From DATEJJ01 sp039649115 (GTDB lineage: Bacteria > Actinomycetota > Actinomycetes > Mycobacteriales > Micromonosporaceae): 14,101 nucleotides of DNA. Position 1 is the stretch's first letter. The number at the start of each line of letters is the position of its first letter. Where the stretch lies: NCBI GenBank assembly GCA_039649115.1, contig JBBWZQ010000029.1:1-14101 (forward strand), given 5' to 3'. Below, one piece after another: positions 1 to 8,629 of the stretch. Position numbers and translations under genes: made by a program. The notes below the pieces were generated by a model. It saw only the letters and a program-made list of their open reading frames with translations, did not search any database and was not told the DNA's origin.

Positions 1-1073
1 GCCTGGGCCACCGGCCCGTAGGTGAGGCTCCCGTCGTGGGTGTTGAGGCCCAGCGCCAGCCCCCGGTCGCCGCGCAGCGCCTCGCGCCAGCCGCGGTTGG
101 CCAGGTCGAGCGCGTACGGCAGGGTCACGTTCGTCAGCGCGTACGTGCTGGTGTGCGGCACCGCGCCGGGCATGTTCGCGACGCAGTAGAAGATCGAGTT
201 GTGCACCTGGTAGACCGGGTCGGCGTGCGTGGTGGGGTGCGAGTCCTCGAAGCAGCCGCCCTGGTCGATCGCGATGTCGACGAGCACGCTGCCCGGCTTC
301 ATCCGGGAGACCAGCTCGTTGGAGACCAGGGTGGGCGCCTTGGCACCGGGTACCAACACCGCGCCGATCACCAGGTCGGCGTCGATGACCGCGCGCTCGA
401 CCTCGTACGCGTTGGACGCGACCGTCTGCAGGTGCCCCTGGTAGATCGCGTCGGACTGGCGCAGCTTGTTGATGTTCTTGTCGAGCAGCAGCACCTCGGC
501 CTGCATGCCGAGCGCGATCGCCGCGGCGTTGGTGCCGGAGACACCGGCGCCGATGACCACGACCTTCGCCGCGTACACGCCGGAGACGCCGCCCATCAGC
601 ACGCCGCGGCCGCCGCCCGAGCGCATCAGGTGGTACGCGCCCACCTGCGGCGCGAGCCGCCCGGCCACCTCGGACATCGGCGCGAGCAGGGGCAGCGAGC
701 CGTCGGTACCCTCCACGGTCTCGTAGGCGATGCCGGTGACCCGCCGGTCCAGCAGCGCGTCCGTGCAGTCGCGGGAGGCGGCCAGGTGCAGGTAGGTGAA
801 CAGCACCTGCCCCTCGCGCATGCGGTGGTACTCCTCGGCGATCGGCTCCTTGACCTTGAGGATCAGCTCGCCCTCGCCCCACACCTCGTCCGCGCCGGCC
901 ACGATCGTGGCACCGGCCGCGACGTACTCGTCGTCGGTGATCGACGACCCGTCGCCGGCGCCCGCCTCGATGACCACCTCGTGGTTGGCGCGGACGAACT
1001 CGTGCACGCCGGCCGGTGTGATCGCCACCCGGTACTCGTGGTTCTTGACCTCACGCGGAATTCCGACCTTCAC
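1..1073 (-). CDS. ald: Alanine dehydrogenase (3' end beyond window)
   Basis: NAD-dependent L-alanine dehydrogenase, which interconverts alanine with pyruvate and ammonium in the cytoplasm. 357 codons are visible; the family is about 370 residues, so only some 14 C-terminal residues are missing. The protein opens with VGIPREVKNHEYRVAITPAG. Residues matching the known active site of the M. tuberculosis enzyme are at the expected positions: Arg15, Lys75, His96 (in FTYLH) and Asp270 (in VDIAIDQGG). The Rossmann dinucleotide loop VVVIGAGVSGTNAA is at 171-184, and VANMPGAVPHTSTYALTN at 298-315 is a family signature. The GTG start at 1073 has a GGAGG seven bases upstream. It lies 120 bp downstream of the NUDIX gene on the same strand, which leaves room for its own promoter. 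Mycobacterial ald is controlled by AldR, an Lrp-type regulator, but I cannot define an operator here. Confidence 0.97.
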   Translation of the reverse strand, partial: MKVGIPREVKNHEYRVAITPAGVHEFVRANHEVVIEAGAGDGSSITDDEYVAAGATIVAGADEVWGEGELILKVKEPIAEEYHRMREGQVLFTYLHLAASRDCTDALLDRRVTGIAYETVEGTDGSLPLLAPMSEVAGRLAPQVGAYHLMRSGGGRGVLMGGVSGVYAAKVVVIGAGVSGTNAAAIALGMQAEVLLLDKNINKLRQSDAIYQGHLQTVASNAYEVERAVIDADLVIGAVLVPGAKAPTLVSNELVSRMKPGSVLVDIAIDQGGCFEDSHPTTHADPVYQVHNSIFYCVANMPGAVPHTSTYALTNVTLPYALDLANRGWREALRGDRGLALGLNTHDGSLTYGPVAQ

Positions 1074-1080
1074 CGTGGAC

Positions 1081-1085
1081 CCTCC
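1081..1085 (-). promoter_or_regulatory. Ribosome binding site of ald
   Basis: The minus strand reads GGAGG, seven bases before the GTG at 1073. It is the clearest Shine-Dalgarno in the window and fixes the ald start, since no ATG is available nearby. Confidence 0.8.
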
Positions 1086-1122
1086 TGTCCGGGGCCGCCG
1101 GCGCGGCAGGCTCCGCGCCGTG

Positions 1123-1128
1123 AGTCTA
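1123..1128 (-). promoter_or_regulatory. Possible -10 element upstream of ald
   Basis: TAGACT on the minus strand fits the actinobacterial TANNNT -10 pattern and lies about 50 bases before the ald start in the 120-bp gap after the NUDIX gene. There is no convincing -35 hexamer 16-18 bases further upstream. Six bases match easily by chance, so this is only a candidate. Confidence 0.2.
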
Positions 1129-1193
1129 GATCGCGCGACCGGGTCCGGCCGTGCGCAAGCTGACAGCCGGGAACGGTTCTCATTGACGAAGTG

Positions 1194-1787
1194 TCAGGTC
1201 CGGGGCAGCGGGGTGTCCACCGGCCGCAGCGGCGGCCAGCCCTGCGCGCGGAGGTGGGCGGCGGCGAACACGCCGATCAGGCAGCTCGCGTTGAGGATCT
1301 CCCCGCGCAGCGCCATGCCGACCGCCTCGTCCAGGCCGACCAGCCGGGTCACCAGGTCGGCCTCCTCGTCCTGCCGCTCGTGCCGCTGCCCGTCGGGTAC
1401 CGGCGTGAGGTCCCGGGCCAGGAACAGCCGGATGATCTCGTTGGAGTACCCCGGCGACGTGTACGCGTCGACCAGCAGCTCCCACCGGCCGGCGACCAGG
1501 TCCGCCTCCTCCGCCAGCTCCCGCGCGGCCGCGGCCACCAGCGACTCACCCGCCACGTCGACCAGCCCGGCCGGCAGCTCCCACAGCCGGGCGCCGACCG
1601 GGTGCCGGTACTGCTGGACCAGCACGACCCGGTCGGCGTCGTCGAGGGCCAGCACCCCGACGGCGCCCACGTGCCGCACGTAGTCGCGCCGCGCATGCCC
1701 GCCGCCGGGCATCTCGACCTCGTCGGTGACCACCGAGAAGATCCGCCCGGCGAACTGCTCCCGCGAGGTGAGCACCGGATGACTCAT
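1194..1787 (-). CDS. NUDIX hydrolase, ADP-ribose pyrophosphatase type
   Basis: A 197-residue NUDIX hydrolase, most like the actinobacterial ADP-ribose pyrophosphatases (M. tuberculosis Rv1700 type) that cleave ADP-ribose to AMP and ribose 5-phosphate. The NUDIX box spans residues 74-97: Gly74, then Glu81, then RELAEE at 89-94, which supplies the metal-binding glutamates. It carries one extra residue between the first Gly and Glu, and Asp96 where the box normally has Gly. WELPAGLVDVAG before the box and the downstream AYTSPGYSNEIIRLFLA are typical of the ADP-ribose subgroup. The ATG overlaps the pyrG stop as ATGA, so the two are translationally coupled. A GGAG lies about nine bases upstream of the start. 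The pairing with pyrG is conserved in actinobacteria; a metabolic reason for it is not evident from sequence. Confidence 0.93.
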   Translation of the reverse strand: MSHPVLTSREQFAGRIFSVVTDEVEMPGGGHARRDYVRHVGAVGVLALDDADRVVLVQQYRHPVGARLWELPAGLVDVAGESLVAAAARELAEEADLVAGRWELLVDAYTSPGYSNEIIRLFLARDLTPVPDGQRHERQDEEADLVTRLVGLDEAVGMALRGEILNASCLIGVFAAAHLRAQGWPPLRPVDTPLPRT

Positions 1788-3484
1788 GCGGGCAGCTCCA
1801 CCGGGAGCCGCTCGGCGTCGGCATAGGTCAGCGCCGCGCCGATGAAGCCGGCGAACAGCGGGTGCGGCCGGGTCGGCCGGCTCTTCAGCTCCGGATGGGC
1901 CTGCGTCCCCACGAAGAACGGGTGCAGCAGCGGGTCCAGCTCCACGAACTCGACCAGCTTCCCGTCCGGCGAGGTACCGGAGATCTGCAGGCCCGCCCTG
2001 ACCAGCGCGTCCCGGTACGCGTTGTTCACCTCGTACCGGTGCCGGTGCCGCTCGCTGACCTCGTTGGTCCCGTACGCCTTGGCGGCCAGCGAGCCCTCGG
2101 CGAGGTGGGCCGGGTACGAGCCGAGCCGCATCGTGCCGCCCAGGTCTCCCCGGCCGGCCACGATGTCCGTCTGCTCCGCCATCGTGGCGATCACCGGGTG
2201 CGTCGCGTTCTCGTCGAACTCGCGGGAGTTGGCGCCGGGCAGGTTGGCCAAATGCCGGGCCACCTCGATCGTCATGCACTGCAGGCCCAGGCACAGGCCC
2301 AGGGTCGGGATCCCGTTCTCCCGGGCGTACCGCACCGCACCGATCTTGCCCTCGATCCCGCGGACCCCGAACCCGCCCGGCACCACGACGCCGTGCACTC
2401 CCGCCAGGGCAGCCGCGGCACCGGCCGGCGTCTGGCAGTCGTCACTGGGCACCCAGCGCAGGTCCACCCGGGAGCGGTGGGCGAAGCCGGCCGCCCGTAC
2501 CGCCTCGGAGACCGACAGGTACGCGTCGGGCAGGTCCACGTACTTGCCGACGATCGCCACGGTCACCGTCTGCTTCGGGTGGTGTACCCGCACCAGCAGG
2601 TCGTCCCAGCTGCTCCAGTCCACGTCGCGGAAGGACAGCCCGAGCCGGCGCACCACGTAGGCGTCCAGCCCCTCCCGGTGCAGCACCTTGGGGATGTCGT
2701 AGATGCTCGGCGCGTCCGGTGCCGAGACCACGGCCTCCCGGTCCACGTCGCAGTACAGCGCCAGCTTGTGCTTGAGCTTCTCCGGGAGCTCCCGGTCGGA
2801 GCGGCAGACCAGCGCGTCGGGCTGGATGCCGATGTTGCGCAGCGACGCGACCGAGTGCTGCGTCGGCTTGGTCTTCAGCTCGCCGGACGGCGCGAGGTAG
2901 GGCACCAGCGACACGTGGAGGTAGAAGCAGTTGTCCCGGCCGATGTCGTGGCGTACCTGGCGGATCGCCTCCAGGAACGGCAGCGACTCGATGTCGCCCA
3001 CGGTGCCGCCCACCTCGGTGATGACGACGTCGGCGACGCGCGCCTGCGGGTCGTTCTCCTCCGCCGCCGACATGGCCAGGATGCGCGCCTTGATCTCGTT
3101 GGTCACGTGCGGGATGACCTGGACGGTGTCGCCAAGGTACTCGCCGCGCCGCTCCTTCGCGATCACTTCCGAGTAGATCTGCCCGGTGGTCACGTTGGCC
3201 TTGCGGGACAGGTCGCGGTCGAGGAAGCGCTCGTAGTGGCCCACGTCCAGGTCGGTCTCGGCGCCGTCCTCGGTGACGAACACCTCGCCGTGCTGGAACG
3301 GGTTCATCGTGCCCGGGTCCACGTTCAGGTACGGGTCGAGCTTCTGCATGACAACCCGCAGGCCGCGCGCTGTCAGCAGGTTACCGAGGCTCGAGGCGGT
3401 CAGCCCCTTGCCGAGTGAGGAGGCCACGCCTCCGGTGACGAAGATGTGCTTGGGCGAACCGGTTGCCGTTCGCGTAGAACCCAC
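1784..3484 (-). CDS. pyrG: CTP synthase
   Basis: Makes CTP from UTP using ATP and glutamine, the last step of pyrimidine nucleotide synthesis, in the cytoplasm. The 566-residue protein has the usual two-domain form and length. The N-terminal amidoligase domain opens with KHIFVTGGVASSLGKGLTA (residues 12-30), including the P-loop, and has QKLDPYLNVDPGTMNPFQHG at 47-66. The C-terminal class I glutamine amidotransferase domain starts near 305 and carries the triad: nucleophile Cys398 (in LGLCLGLQ), with His530 and Glu532 (in QAHPELKSRP). PGGFGVRGIEGK at 369-380 is the oxyanion region. The start is a GTG with GGGAG six bases upstream. Its stop overlaps the NUDIX start. An 87-bp gap separates it from the preceding membrane-protein gene, so it may have its own promoter. 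Confidence 0.98.
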   Translation of the reverse strand: MGSTRTATGSPKHIFVTGGVASSLGKGLTASSLGNLLTARGLRVVMQKLDPYLNVDPGTMNPFQHGEVFVTEDGAETDLDVGHYERFLDRDLSRKANVTTGQIYSEVIAKERRGEYLGDTVQVIPHVTNEIKARILAMSAAEENDPQARVADVVITEVGGTVGDIESLPFLEAIRQVRHDIGRDNCFYLHVSLVPYLAPSGELKTKPTQHSVASLRNIGIQPDALVCRSDRELPEKLKHKLALYCDVDREAVVSAPDAPSIYDIPKVLHREGLDAYVVRRLGLSFRDVDWSSWDDLLVRVHHPKQTVTVAIVGKYVDLPDAYLSVSEAVRAAGFAHRSRVDLRWVPSDDCQTPAGAAAALAGVHGVVVPGGFGVRGIEGKIGAVRYARENGIPTLGLCLGLQCMTIEVARHLANLPGANSREFDENATHPVIATMAEQTDIVAGRGDLGGTMRLGSYPAHLAEGSLAAKAYGTNEVSERHRHRYEVNNAYRDALVRAGLQISGTSPDGKLVEFVELDPLLHPFFVGTQAHPELKSRPTRPHPLFAGFIGAALTYADAERLPVELPA

Positions 3485-3490
3485 CGCCTG

Positions 3491-3495
3491 CTCCC
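3491..3495 (-). promoter_or_regulatory. Ribosome binding site of pyrG
   Basis: GGGAG on the minus strand, six bases before the GTG at 3484, supports that non-ATG start. The 87-bp leader also holds a 10-bp perfect palindrome, GCTGATCAGC (3510-3519), with no assigned role. Confidence 0.55.
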
Positions 3496-3571
3496 GTGGT
3501 CGTCTCCTGGCTGATCAGCGGGGCCACTGACCAGGTGGAAACGCTCGAACGATCGTGCGACCCACGGGATT

Positions 3572-5803
3572 TCACAGTAACACCTCACCGGCCGCAGCAC
3601 CCGTTGGACGATCCGGCGTGTGCACGGCGGATACCGGTTCGGCGATCGCCGCGCGTACCGCCTCGGCCACGGTGCGGTCATCCGCGTGGTCGAGCACGCG
3701 CAGCGCGGCCAGCGCGGCCAGCGGTACCCCGATCGCCGTCGCCGCGCCCGCGACATCCAGCGCCGTCCCGTCCAGCACGCCGGCCAGCAGGGCCGCGGTG
3801 GTGCCGCCGATCAGCGCGGCCCGCACCGCGGGGTACAGCCCGAACAGCCGCTTCAGGCCGCCCCACGGCCGGATCAGCGCGAACGCGGCCAGCGCCGCGC
3901 CGCCGAGGGCCAGCACGGTCAGCGGGCTGTCCAGCAGGCTGGCGGCGTTCGCCGCCGCGACCCGGTGGGCCATGGCATTGGCGGTGCCGTCGCGCGCCTC
4001 GGTCAGCAGGTGGCCCAGGCTCCCCCGGTCCGCCGCCGGCCGCCGCAGGTCCAGCGCGGCGAACCCCACGGTCACCGCGAGCCCGGCCAGGGTCGCCCAC
4101 GCCAGCCGGGAGAAGGTCAACCACCCGCCGGTGCACAGCACGGCCGCCACGCACACGCCCGCGGTCAGCGCCACCGCGCCGCCCACGTCGGCGCCCAGGT
4201 AGGGGCTGCCGACCAGGACCACACCCACCGCACCCACGACCGCCATGACCGCCGGGCGCCAGGGCCGGGCCGCCCGCTGCGCCAGCCAGCCCGCGATGAG
4301 CAGGACGCCCGCGATGACCAGACCCAATCCGACGGTACCGACGCCCGCGTACCGGTTGCCGGACAGCGTGGAGTACCCGGCCACGCCGTTGAGCTGCAGC
4401 CGCGAGCCGGTCAGCACGTCCAGGCCGACGATCGCGGCGGTGATGCCGCCGACCGCGCCCACCGGTCCCACCGCGCCCTGCCACCAGGGTCCGGCCACCA
4501 CGCTCGCGGTCAGCGCCGCGGTGACCGCGAGCGTCACGGCGCTGAACAGCAGCCCCGGCGCGGCCGAGCGCCACCACGGAACGGCGTCGGCGAGCAGCGC
4601 GGCCGGCAGGCTCAGCGCCGCGGCGACCAGCGCCACCTCCTCGGCCCGCACCAGCCAGCCCGGCGCCGGCCGCACCCCGCGCGGCCCGGCATGCCGACGG
4701 GCCCGGCGCAGCAGCGGTACCGCCGCGCCGAACAGCAGCAGCTCCACGATGATCAGGGCGAGGTAGAACCGGCTGGCGACCCCGGTCTGCGCGCCGGCCT
4801 CCCGGTCGGCGTCGGACAGTGCGGACACCGCGGATGCCAGGTTCGCCGGCCGGCTGGTGAGGCTGGCCGCCGGCTGGCCGGTGAACAGCTTGCTGGGCAG
4901 CGACTTGCCGAGCACGTTCAACGCGGTGGGCGCGAGGTCGGTCAGCTGCACGTACCCGGGGCGGGAGGTGCTGGAGGAGGTGAGCCAGCCGCCGGCGAAG
5001 CCGGGCCCGTCCGCGATCGCCACGTGCAGCCGGGCCACCTGGTCGGTGTCGGCCAGCCCGGCGACCATGACCAGGGAGTCGGCCGGCCGGGCGGCGAGCA
5101 CGGCGGCCAGCGTGGCGTCCGCGGCACGCGCCTGGGTACGCCGCGTCGACGGGTCGGAGCCCGACACGGTACCGATGTCCACAATGGACAGCACGCACGT
5201 GGCGAGCAGGCTCGCCGGGTCCTGCGGCAGCGCAGCCGCGTAGCGGTCGACCCGGCCGAACGGTCGGGCCGCCGCCACCGCCGCACCCTGGCCGACCGCG
5301 GTCGTGCAGCGAACCGCCTCGGCCAGCGCACCGGGCTGCGCCCCGTGTGTCAGCGTCCGGTTGAGCTGGACCACCCGCTGCTGCTCGTCACCCAGGTTGC
5401 CGCCGATCCCGTCGGGGCTCTGCACGTTGACGCTCGTCGCCTGGCAGGCGCCGGCCGCACGCCGCTCGGTGCGGGCCAGGTTGCCCGCGCCGAGCGTGAG
5501 CCAGCCGTCGACCGGGCAGGTCGGCGCGTGCGCGGAGCGCACCGACAGCGCGCCGATCGAGCCGTGCTGTGCCAGGCTCCACATGGCCGGCGTGTCCGTC
5601 GGGTTCACGTCGTCCCAGCGCAGGCCGGCCGCGCCGGCGATCACCACGTAGTCCGCCTGCTGCGTCGGCGTGCCGGTCGCCGGCCGGGCCACCAGCCCGA
5701 AGATGCTGCTCACCGCGATCAGGACCGCCACCAGGTACGGTCCGGCGCGCCGCAGCCGGGGGCCGCGGACCCACCCGCCCACCACGGCCGCGCCCAGGCG
5801 CAT
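3572..5803 (-). CDS. Polytopic membrane protein with degenerate alkaline-phosphatase-like extracytoplasmic domain
   Basis: A 743-residue protein of unproven function. A signal-anchor helix lies at about 22-40. It is followed by a domain of about 300 residues (45-340), then about ten hydrophobic helices from 345 to 702 and a hydrophilic tail. The exported domain resembles the alkaline phosphatase/sulfatase superfamily: DYVVIAGAAGLRWDDV (51-66), TPAMWSLAQHGSIGALS (71-87) and GYVQLTDLAPTALNVLG (283-299) occur in the order expected for that fold. The usual metal ligands are not apparent: the first Asp of the canonical DG is Ala, and no DHG or equivalent motif is seen, so it may be a pseudoenzyme or a binding module. 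GYSTLSGNRYAGVG (476-489) lies between helices and looks conserved-type. The ATG overlaps the preceding glycosyltransferase stop as TGATG, so it belongs to the murJ-like/GT operon. A role in handling an envelope glycan is inferred from this context only. Confidence 0.85.
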   Translation of the reverse strand: MRLGAAVVGGWVRGPRLRRAGPYLVAVLIAVSSIFGLVARPATGTPTQQADYVVIAGAAGLRWDDVNPTDTPAMWSLAQHGSIGALSVRSAHAPTCPVDGWLTLGAGNLARTERRAAGACQATSVNVQSPDGIGGNLGDEQQRVVQLNRTLTHGAQPGALAEAVRCTTAVGQGAAVAAARPFGRVDRYAAALPQDPASLLATCVLSIVDIGTVSGSDPSTRRTQARAADATLAAVLAARPADSLVMVAGLADTDQVARLHVAIADGPGFAGGWLTSSSTSRPGYVQLTDLAPTALNVLGKSLPSKLFTGQPAASLTSRPANLASAVSALSDADREAGAQTGVASRFYLALIIVELLLFGAAVPLLRRARRHAGPRGVRPAPGWLVRAEEVALVAAALSLPAALLADAVPWWRSAAPGLLFSAVTLAVTAALTASVVAGPWWQGAVGPVGAVGGITAAIVGLDVLTGSRLQLNGVAGYSTLSGNRYAGVGTVGLGLVIAGVLLIAGWLAQRAARPWRPAVMAVVGAVGVVLVGSPYLGADVGGAVALTAGVCVAAVLCTGGWLTFSRLAWATLAGLAVTVGFAALDLRRPAADRGSLGHLLTEARDGTANAMAHRVAAANAASLLDSPLTVLALGGAALAAFALIRPWGGLKRLFGLYPAVRAALIGGTTAALLAGVLDGTALDVAGAATAIGVPLAALAALRVLDHADDRTVAEAVRAAIAEPVSAVHTPDRPTGAAAGEVLL

Positions 5804-6948
5804 CACACGCCTGCCGCGGGTTCCCGCCGGGCGACCAGCTCGGCGTAGACCTCGTCCACCCGCTGCACGGTCTGCTCCTCGGTGGGCCAGTGCCGGACCC
5901 GGGCGCGGCCCCGCGCGGCGAGATCCCGGCGCAGCGCCTCGTCGTCGAGCAGCTTCGTGACGGCCACGTCGACCTCGTCCACGCTGCCCGGCGGTACCAG
6001 CACGGCGCCGTCGCCGACCAGCTCGGTCAGGCCACCGACGGCGGTCGCCACCAGCGGTACCCCCGCGCGCAGCGCCTCCTGCGCGAACAGCTGCCGCGCC
6101 TCCCAGACGCTGGTCACCACGGCCACGTCGGCGGCGGCGAGCAGGTCCGCGACGTCGGCGCGGTGGCCGACCAGCGCGACCGGCGCGCGGGCCGTCGACG
6201 CCTGCGCCGCCAGCGCGAGATACGCCGGGCCGCTGCCGGCGATGACCACCACGGGCGGTGGCGTCCGCCGCCGCCACCGGGCCGCTGCCTCGATCAGGAC
6301 GTGGTACCCCTTCTGCGGGTGCAGCCGGCCGACGGACAGCACCAGCGGCTGCCCCGGGACCAGCCCGAACTCCTCGCGCACCTCCTCACGGTCGCGCCCG
6401 GGAGCCGGCAGGGCCGGCGCGGCGATCTCGCCGAGCCGCGCGTCCCGGGCGCCCAGGTCGCGGGCGCGGGTGACCAGGTCGGCGGAGGCACCCAGGGTGA
6501 TGTCGGCGACCCGGGCCACCCGCCGCTCCGCCAGCCGCAGCACCCCGCCGCGCAACCCCTCGGCGAGCACCGCGTTGTGCCAGGTCACCACCAGCGGAAC
6601 GGACGCCAGCGGGGGCCGGGTGACCGGCAGCGGGCGCAGCGCCAGATCGGCCACCAGGCCGGCGCGCAGCCCATGCGCGTGCACGATGTCGGGGACCTTG
6701 GCGAGCAGGGCCCGGCGCAGCGCCCGCACCGCCGCGGGGGTACCCGCCCGGGAACCCTCGGCGCCCGGCATGTCGACCGGCGAGAAGCGCGCGCCCCGGC
6801 CGGTGAAGTCGAAAAGTGCCCCGGTCGGGGCCGGCCCGAACACGGTGACCTCCCACCCGCCGCGAGCCAGGCCCTCGGCCAGCGACGCCACGTGCCGCCC
6901 GATCCCGCCCGTACTCGACGCGAGCACCAGGGCCACATGTCGCGTCAT
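5803..6948 (-). CDS. GT4-family glycosyltransferase
   Basis: A 381-residue GT-B-fold retaining glycosyltransferase of family GT4. The N-terminal half, which would bind the acceptor, opens with VALVLASSTGGIGRHV (5-20) and has DIVHAHG (87-93) and VVTWHN (120-125). The C-terminal nucleotide-sugar half begins at VLSVGRLHPQKGYHVLIEA (203-221). It has VVIAGSGP (234-241), the EX7E pair Glu283/Glu291 (in EARQLFAQEA) and AGVPLVATAVGGLTELV (295-311). It has no membrane helix and should act at the inner face of the membrane. The ATG overlaps the murJ-like stop as ATGA, GGGAGG sits six bases upstream, and its own stop overlaps the next gene, so it is the middle of a three-gene coupled unit. Donor and acceptor cannot be told from sequence. 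A lipid-linked sugar acceptor is plausible because of the flippase next door. Confidence 0.93.
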   Translation of the reverse strand: MTRHVALVLASSTGGIGRHVASLAEGLARGGWEVTVFGPAPTGALFDFTGRGARFSPVDMPGAEGSRAGTPAAVRALRRALLAKVPDIVHAHGLRAGLVADLALRPLPVTRPPLASVPLVVTWHNAVLAEGLRGGVLRLAERRVARVADITLGASADLVTRARDLGARDARLGEIAAPALPAPGRDREEVREEFGLVPGQPLVLSVGRLHPQKGYHVLIEAAARWRRRTPPPVVVIAGSGPAYLALAAQASTARAPVALVGHRADVADLLAAADVAVVTSVWEARQLFAQEALRAGVPLVATAVGGLTELVGDGAVLVPPGSVDEVDVAVTKLLDDEALRRDLAARGRARVRHWPTEEQTVQRVDEVYAELVARREPAAGV

Positions 6949-8594
6949 CCCGCCCCTCCCTGTCGCGTCCGGGCCTTGCGGCGGCGGGCGAGCCGGCGGG
7001 CCAGCGAGTCGAGCGTGGGCCCGACGTCCCGCCGGTCGGCCAGCAGAGCCACCCCGGCGAACACCGCGACGACCGCGACCCCGGACAGCATCCCCTGGGC
7101 CGCCGTACCGGAAACCCCGGGATGCGGCGGCAGGGGCAACCGTACGGCGAGCCCGGCCAGTGCCGCCAGCGCGCCGGCGCCAAGCGTGGCCAGGGCGGTG
7201 CGGGCCAGCCCCTGCACCGCCGGCCGGCCGGCCCGGCGCGCGACCAGAACCACCAGCGTGGCACCGAGCGCCAGCATGCCCAGCGAGTTGCCGAGGGTCA
7301 CCGCGGTCACCCGGTACCGGTCGGGCAGGGCCAGCGCGAGCGCCACGGAGGCGAGCGTCACGCCACCCCAGCCGATCAGCGTGGCGAGCGCCACCGAGCG
7401 GTTGCGCCCGCGCGCGTACAGGGCCCGCGAGTGCAGCGCGAACAGCCCGTACCCGAGCAGGCCCGGCGCGAAGCCCACGATCGCCGCGGCCAGCGTGGGC
7501 ACATTGGGCACCCCCCGGGTCACCTGCGCCAGCAGCCGCGCCACCGGCTGCGCCAGGGCGACCAGGCCGGCCGCGCCCAGCCCGGACAACAGCAGCACGC
7601 TGCGCGACGTACCGGCCAGGGTGCGCTGGAACAGCCCGGCCTCCCCGGTCGCGAACGCGCGCGCCAGCACCGGGTAGGCGGAGGTGGCCACCGGCACCGC
7701 GAGCACGGCCCAGGGCAGCAGGTACACGGTCTGCGCCTGGGTGAACAGCACCAGCGAGCCGGGTACCGTGTGCCACTGCACCAGCACGACCGCCGTCGCC
7801 AGGGCGAGTTGCTGCGCCACCACCGTGAGCGCGCCCACCGCCGCGAGCGAGCGCACCTGGCCCCGCTGCGCCGCCGGTACGTCGAGGGTCGGGCGCCAGC
7901 GCAGGCCCAGCCGGCGCACCGGGACGATCAGGCACAGCGAGAGCACCACCACGCCCAGTGTGGTACCCACCGAGAGGATCAACTGGCCGCCGGTACTGAC
8001 GTGCGGGATGTCCGGGTTGCCGGGCTGCGTCCAGAAGAACGTGAGGTAGGCGCCGATCACCGTGAGGCTGGACAGCAGCGGGGCCAGCACCGGCCAGGCG
8101 AACCGGTGGTAGGCCTGCAGCACCCCGGTCAGCACGATCCCCACGCCGTAGAGGGGCAGTTGCGGCGCGAAGACGCGCAGCATCGTCGCGCCGGTGTCCA
8201 GCGCCTGCGGCGAGGCGTTGTGCTTGAGCAACCACATGATCGGGTACGCGCCGACCGCGACCACGATCGCCAGCGGTACCAGCAGCACGAGTACCCACGT
8301 GAGCAGGGCGGACGCGGTCGCGCCCACGCTGTCCCGGTCGGCGCGGGCGATCGGACCGGCCAGCAGCGGTACCACCAGCGCGGCCAGCGCACCGCCGGCC
8401 ACGATCTCGAAGATGATGTTGGGTACGGTGTTCGCGGCCTGGTACACGTCGCCCAGCTCGGTCGCGCCGACCGCCTTGCTGAACACGAAGATCCGCCCGA
8501 AGCCGACCAGCCGGCTGGCCATCGTGAGTACCGCGATCAGGGCGGCCGCGCCCGCGATCCGTCCACCGGTGGCGACCCGCTCCGTCACGTTCAC
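6945..8594 (-). CDS. murJ: MurJ/MviN-family flippase-like integral membrane protein
   Basis: A 549-residue polytopic protein with about 14 hydrophobic segments, the size and pattern of the MurJ (MviN) branch of the MOP exporter superfamily, whose best-known member moves lipid II across the membrane. The N-terminal helices match the family: MASRLVGFGRIFVFSKAVGA (25-44) and NTVPNIIFEIVAGGALAALV (55-74). Arg28, Arg34 and Asp49 correspond to E. coli Arg18, Arg24 and Asp39. The Arg52/Arg53 pair of E. coli aligns with Phe62/Glu63, so the family is clear but lipid II as substrate is not. It ends in a short basic cytoplasmic tail (RRLARRRKARTRQ). The GTG at 8594 has GGGGGAG only three bases upstream. 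The GTG at 8588, two codons later, has better spacing and could be the real start. It leads the unit with the GT4 and phosphatase-like genes. A second MurJ elsewhere in the genome would make this a specialised paralog. Confidence 0.9.
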   Translation of the reverse strand: MNVTERVATGGRIAGAAALIAVLTMASRLVGFGRIFVFSKAVGATELGDVYQAANTVPNIIFEIVAGGALAALVVPLLAGPIARADRDSVGATASALLTWVLVLLVPLAIVVAVGAYPIMWLLKHNASPQALDTGATMLRVFAPQLPLYGVGIVLTGVLQAYHRFAWPVLAPLLSSLTVIGAYLTFFWTQPGNPDIPHVSTGGQLILSVGTTLGVVVLSLCLIVPVRRLGLRWRPTLDVPAAQRGQVRSLAAVGALTVVAQQLALATAVVLVQWHTVPGSLVLFTQAQTVYLLPWAVLAVPVATSAYPVLARAFATGEAGLFQRTLAGTSRSVLLLSGLGAAGLVALAQPVARLLAQVTRGVPNVPTLAAAIVGFAPGLLGYGLFALHSRALYARGRNRSVALATLIGWGGVTLASVALALALPDRYRVTAVTLGNSLGMLALGATLVVLVARRAGRPAVQGLARTALATLGAGALAALAGLAVRLPLPPHPGVSGTAAQGMLSGVAVVAVFAGVALLADRRDVGPTLDSLARRLARRRKARTRQGGAG

Positions 8595-8629
8595 AAACTC
8601 CCCCGCGGCGGATCTCCAAGCGGCTCAAA

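Noticed and set aside
36..1163. Long open frame on the plus strand across ald
   Set aside because: It is opposite a clear alanine dehydrogenase with intact active-site residues. The plus frame gives an Arg/Val/His-rich peptide typical of antisense frames in very GC-rich DNA.
1184..1196. TGACGAAGTGTCA inverted repeat near the end of the NUDIX gene as a regulator site for ald
   Set aside because: Arms are only four bases and it overlaps the NUDIX stop; easily due to chance.
1862..3418. 518-codon plus-strand frame opposite pyrG
   Set aside because: No recognisable motif and a composition typical of an antisense shadow. The minus strand encodes complete CTP synthase.
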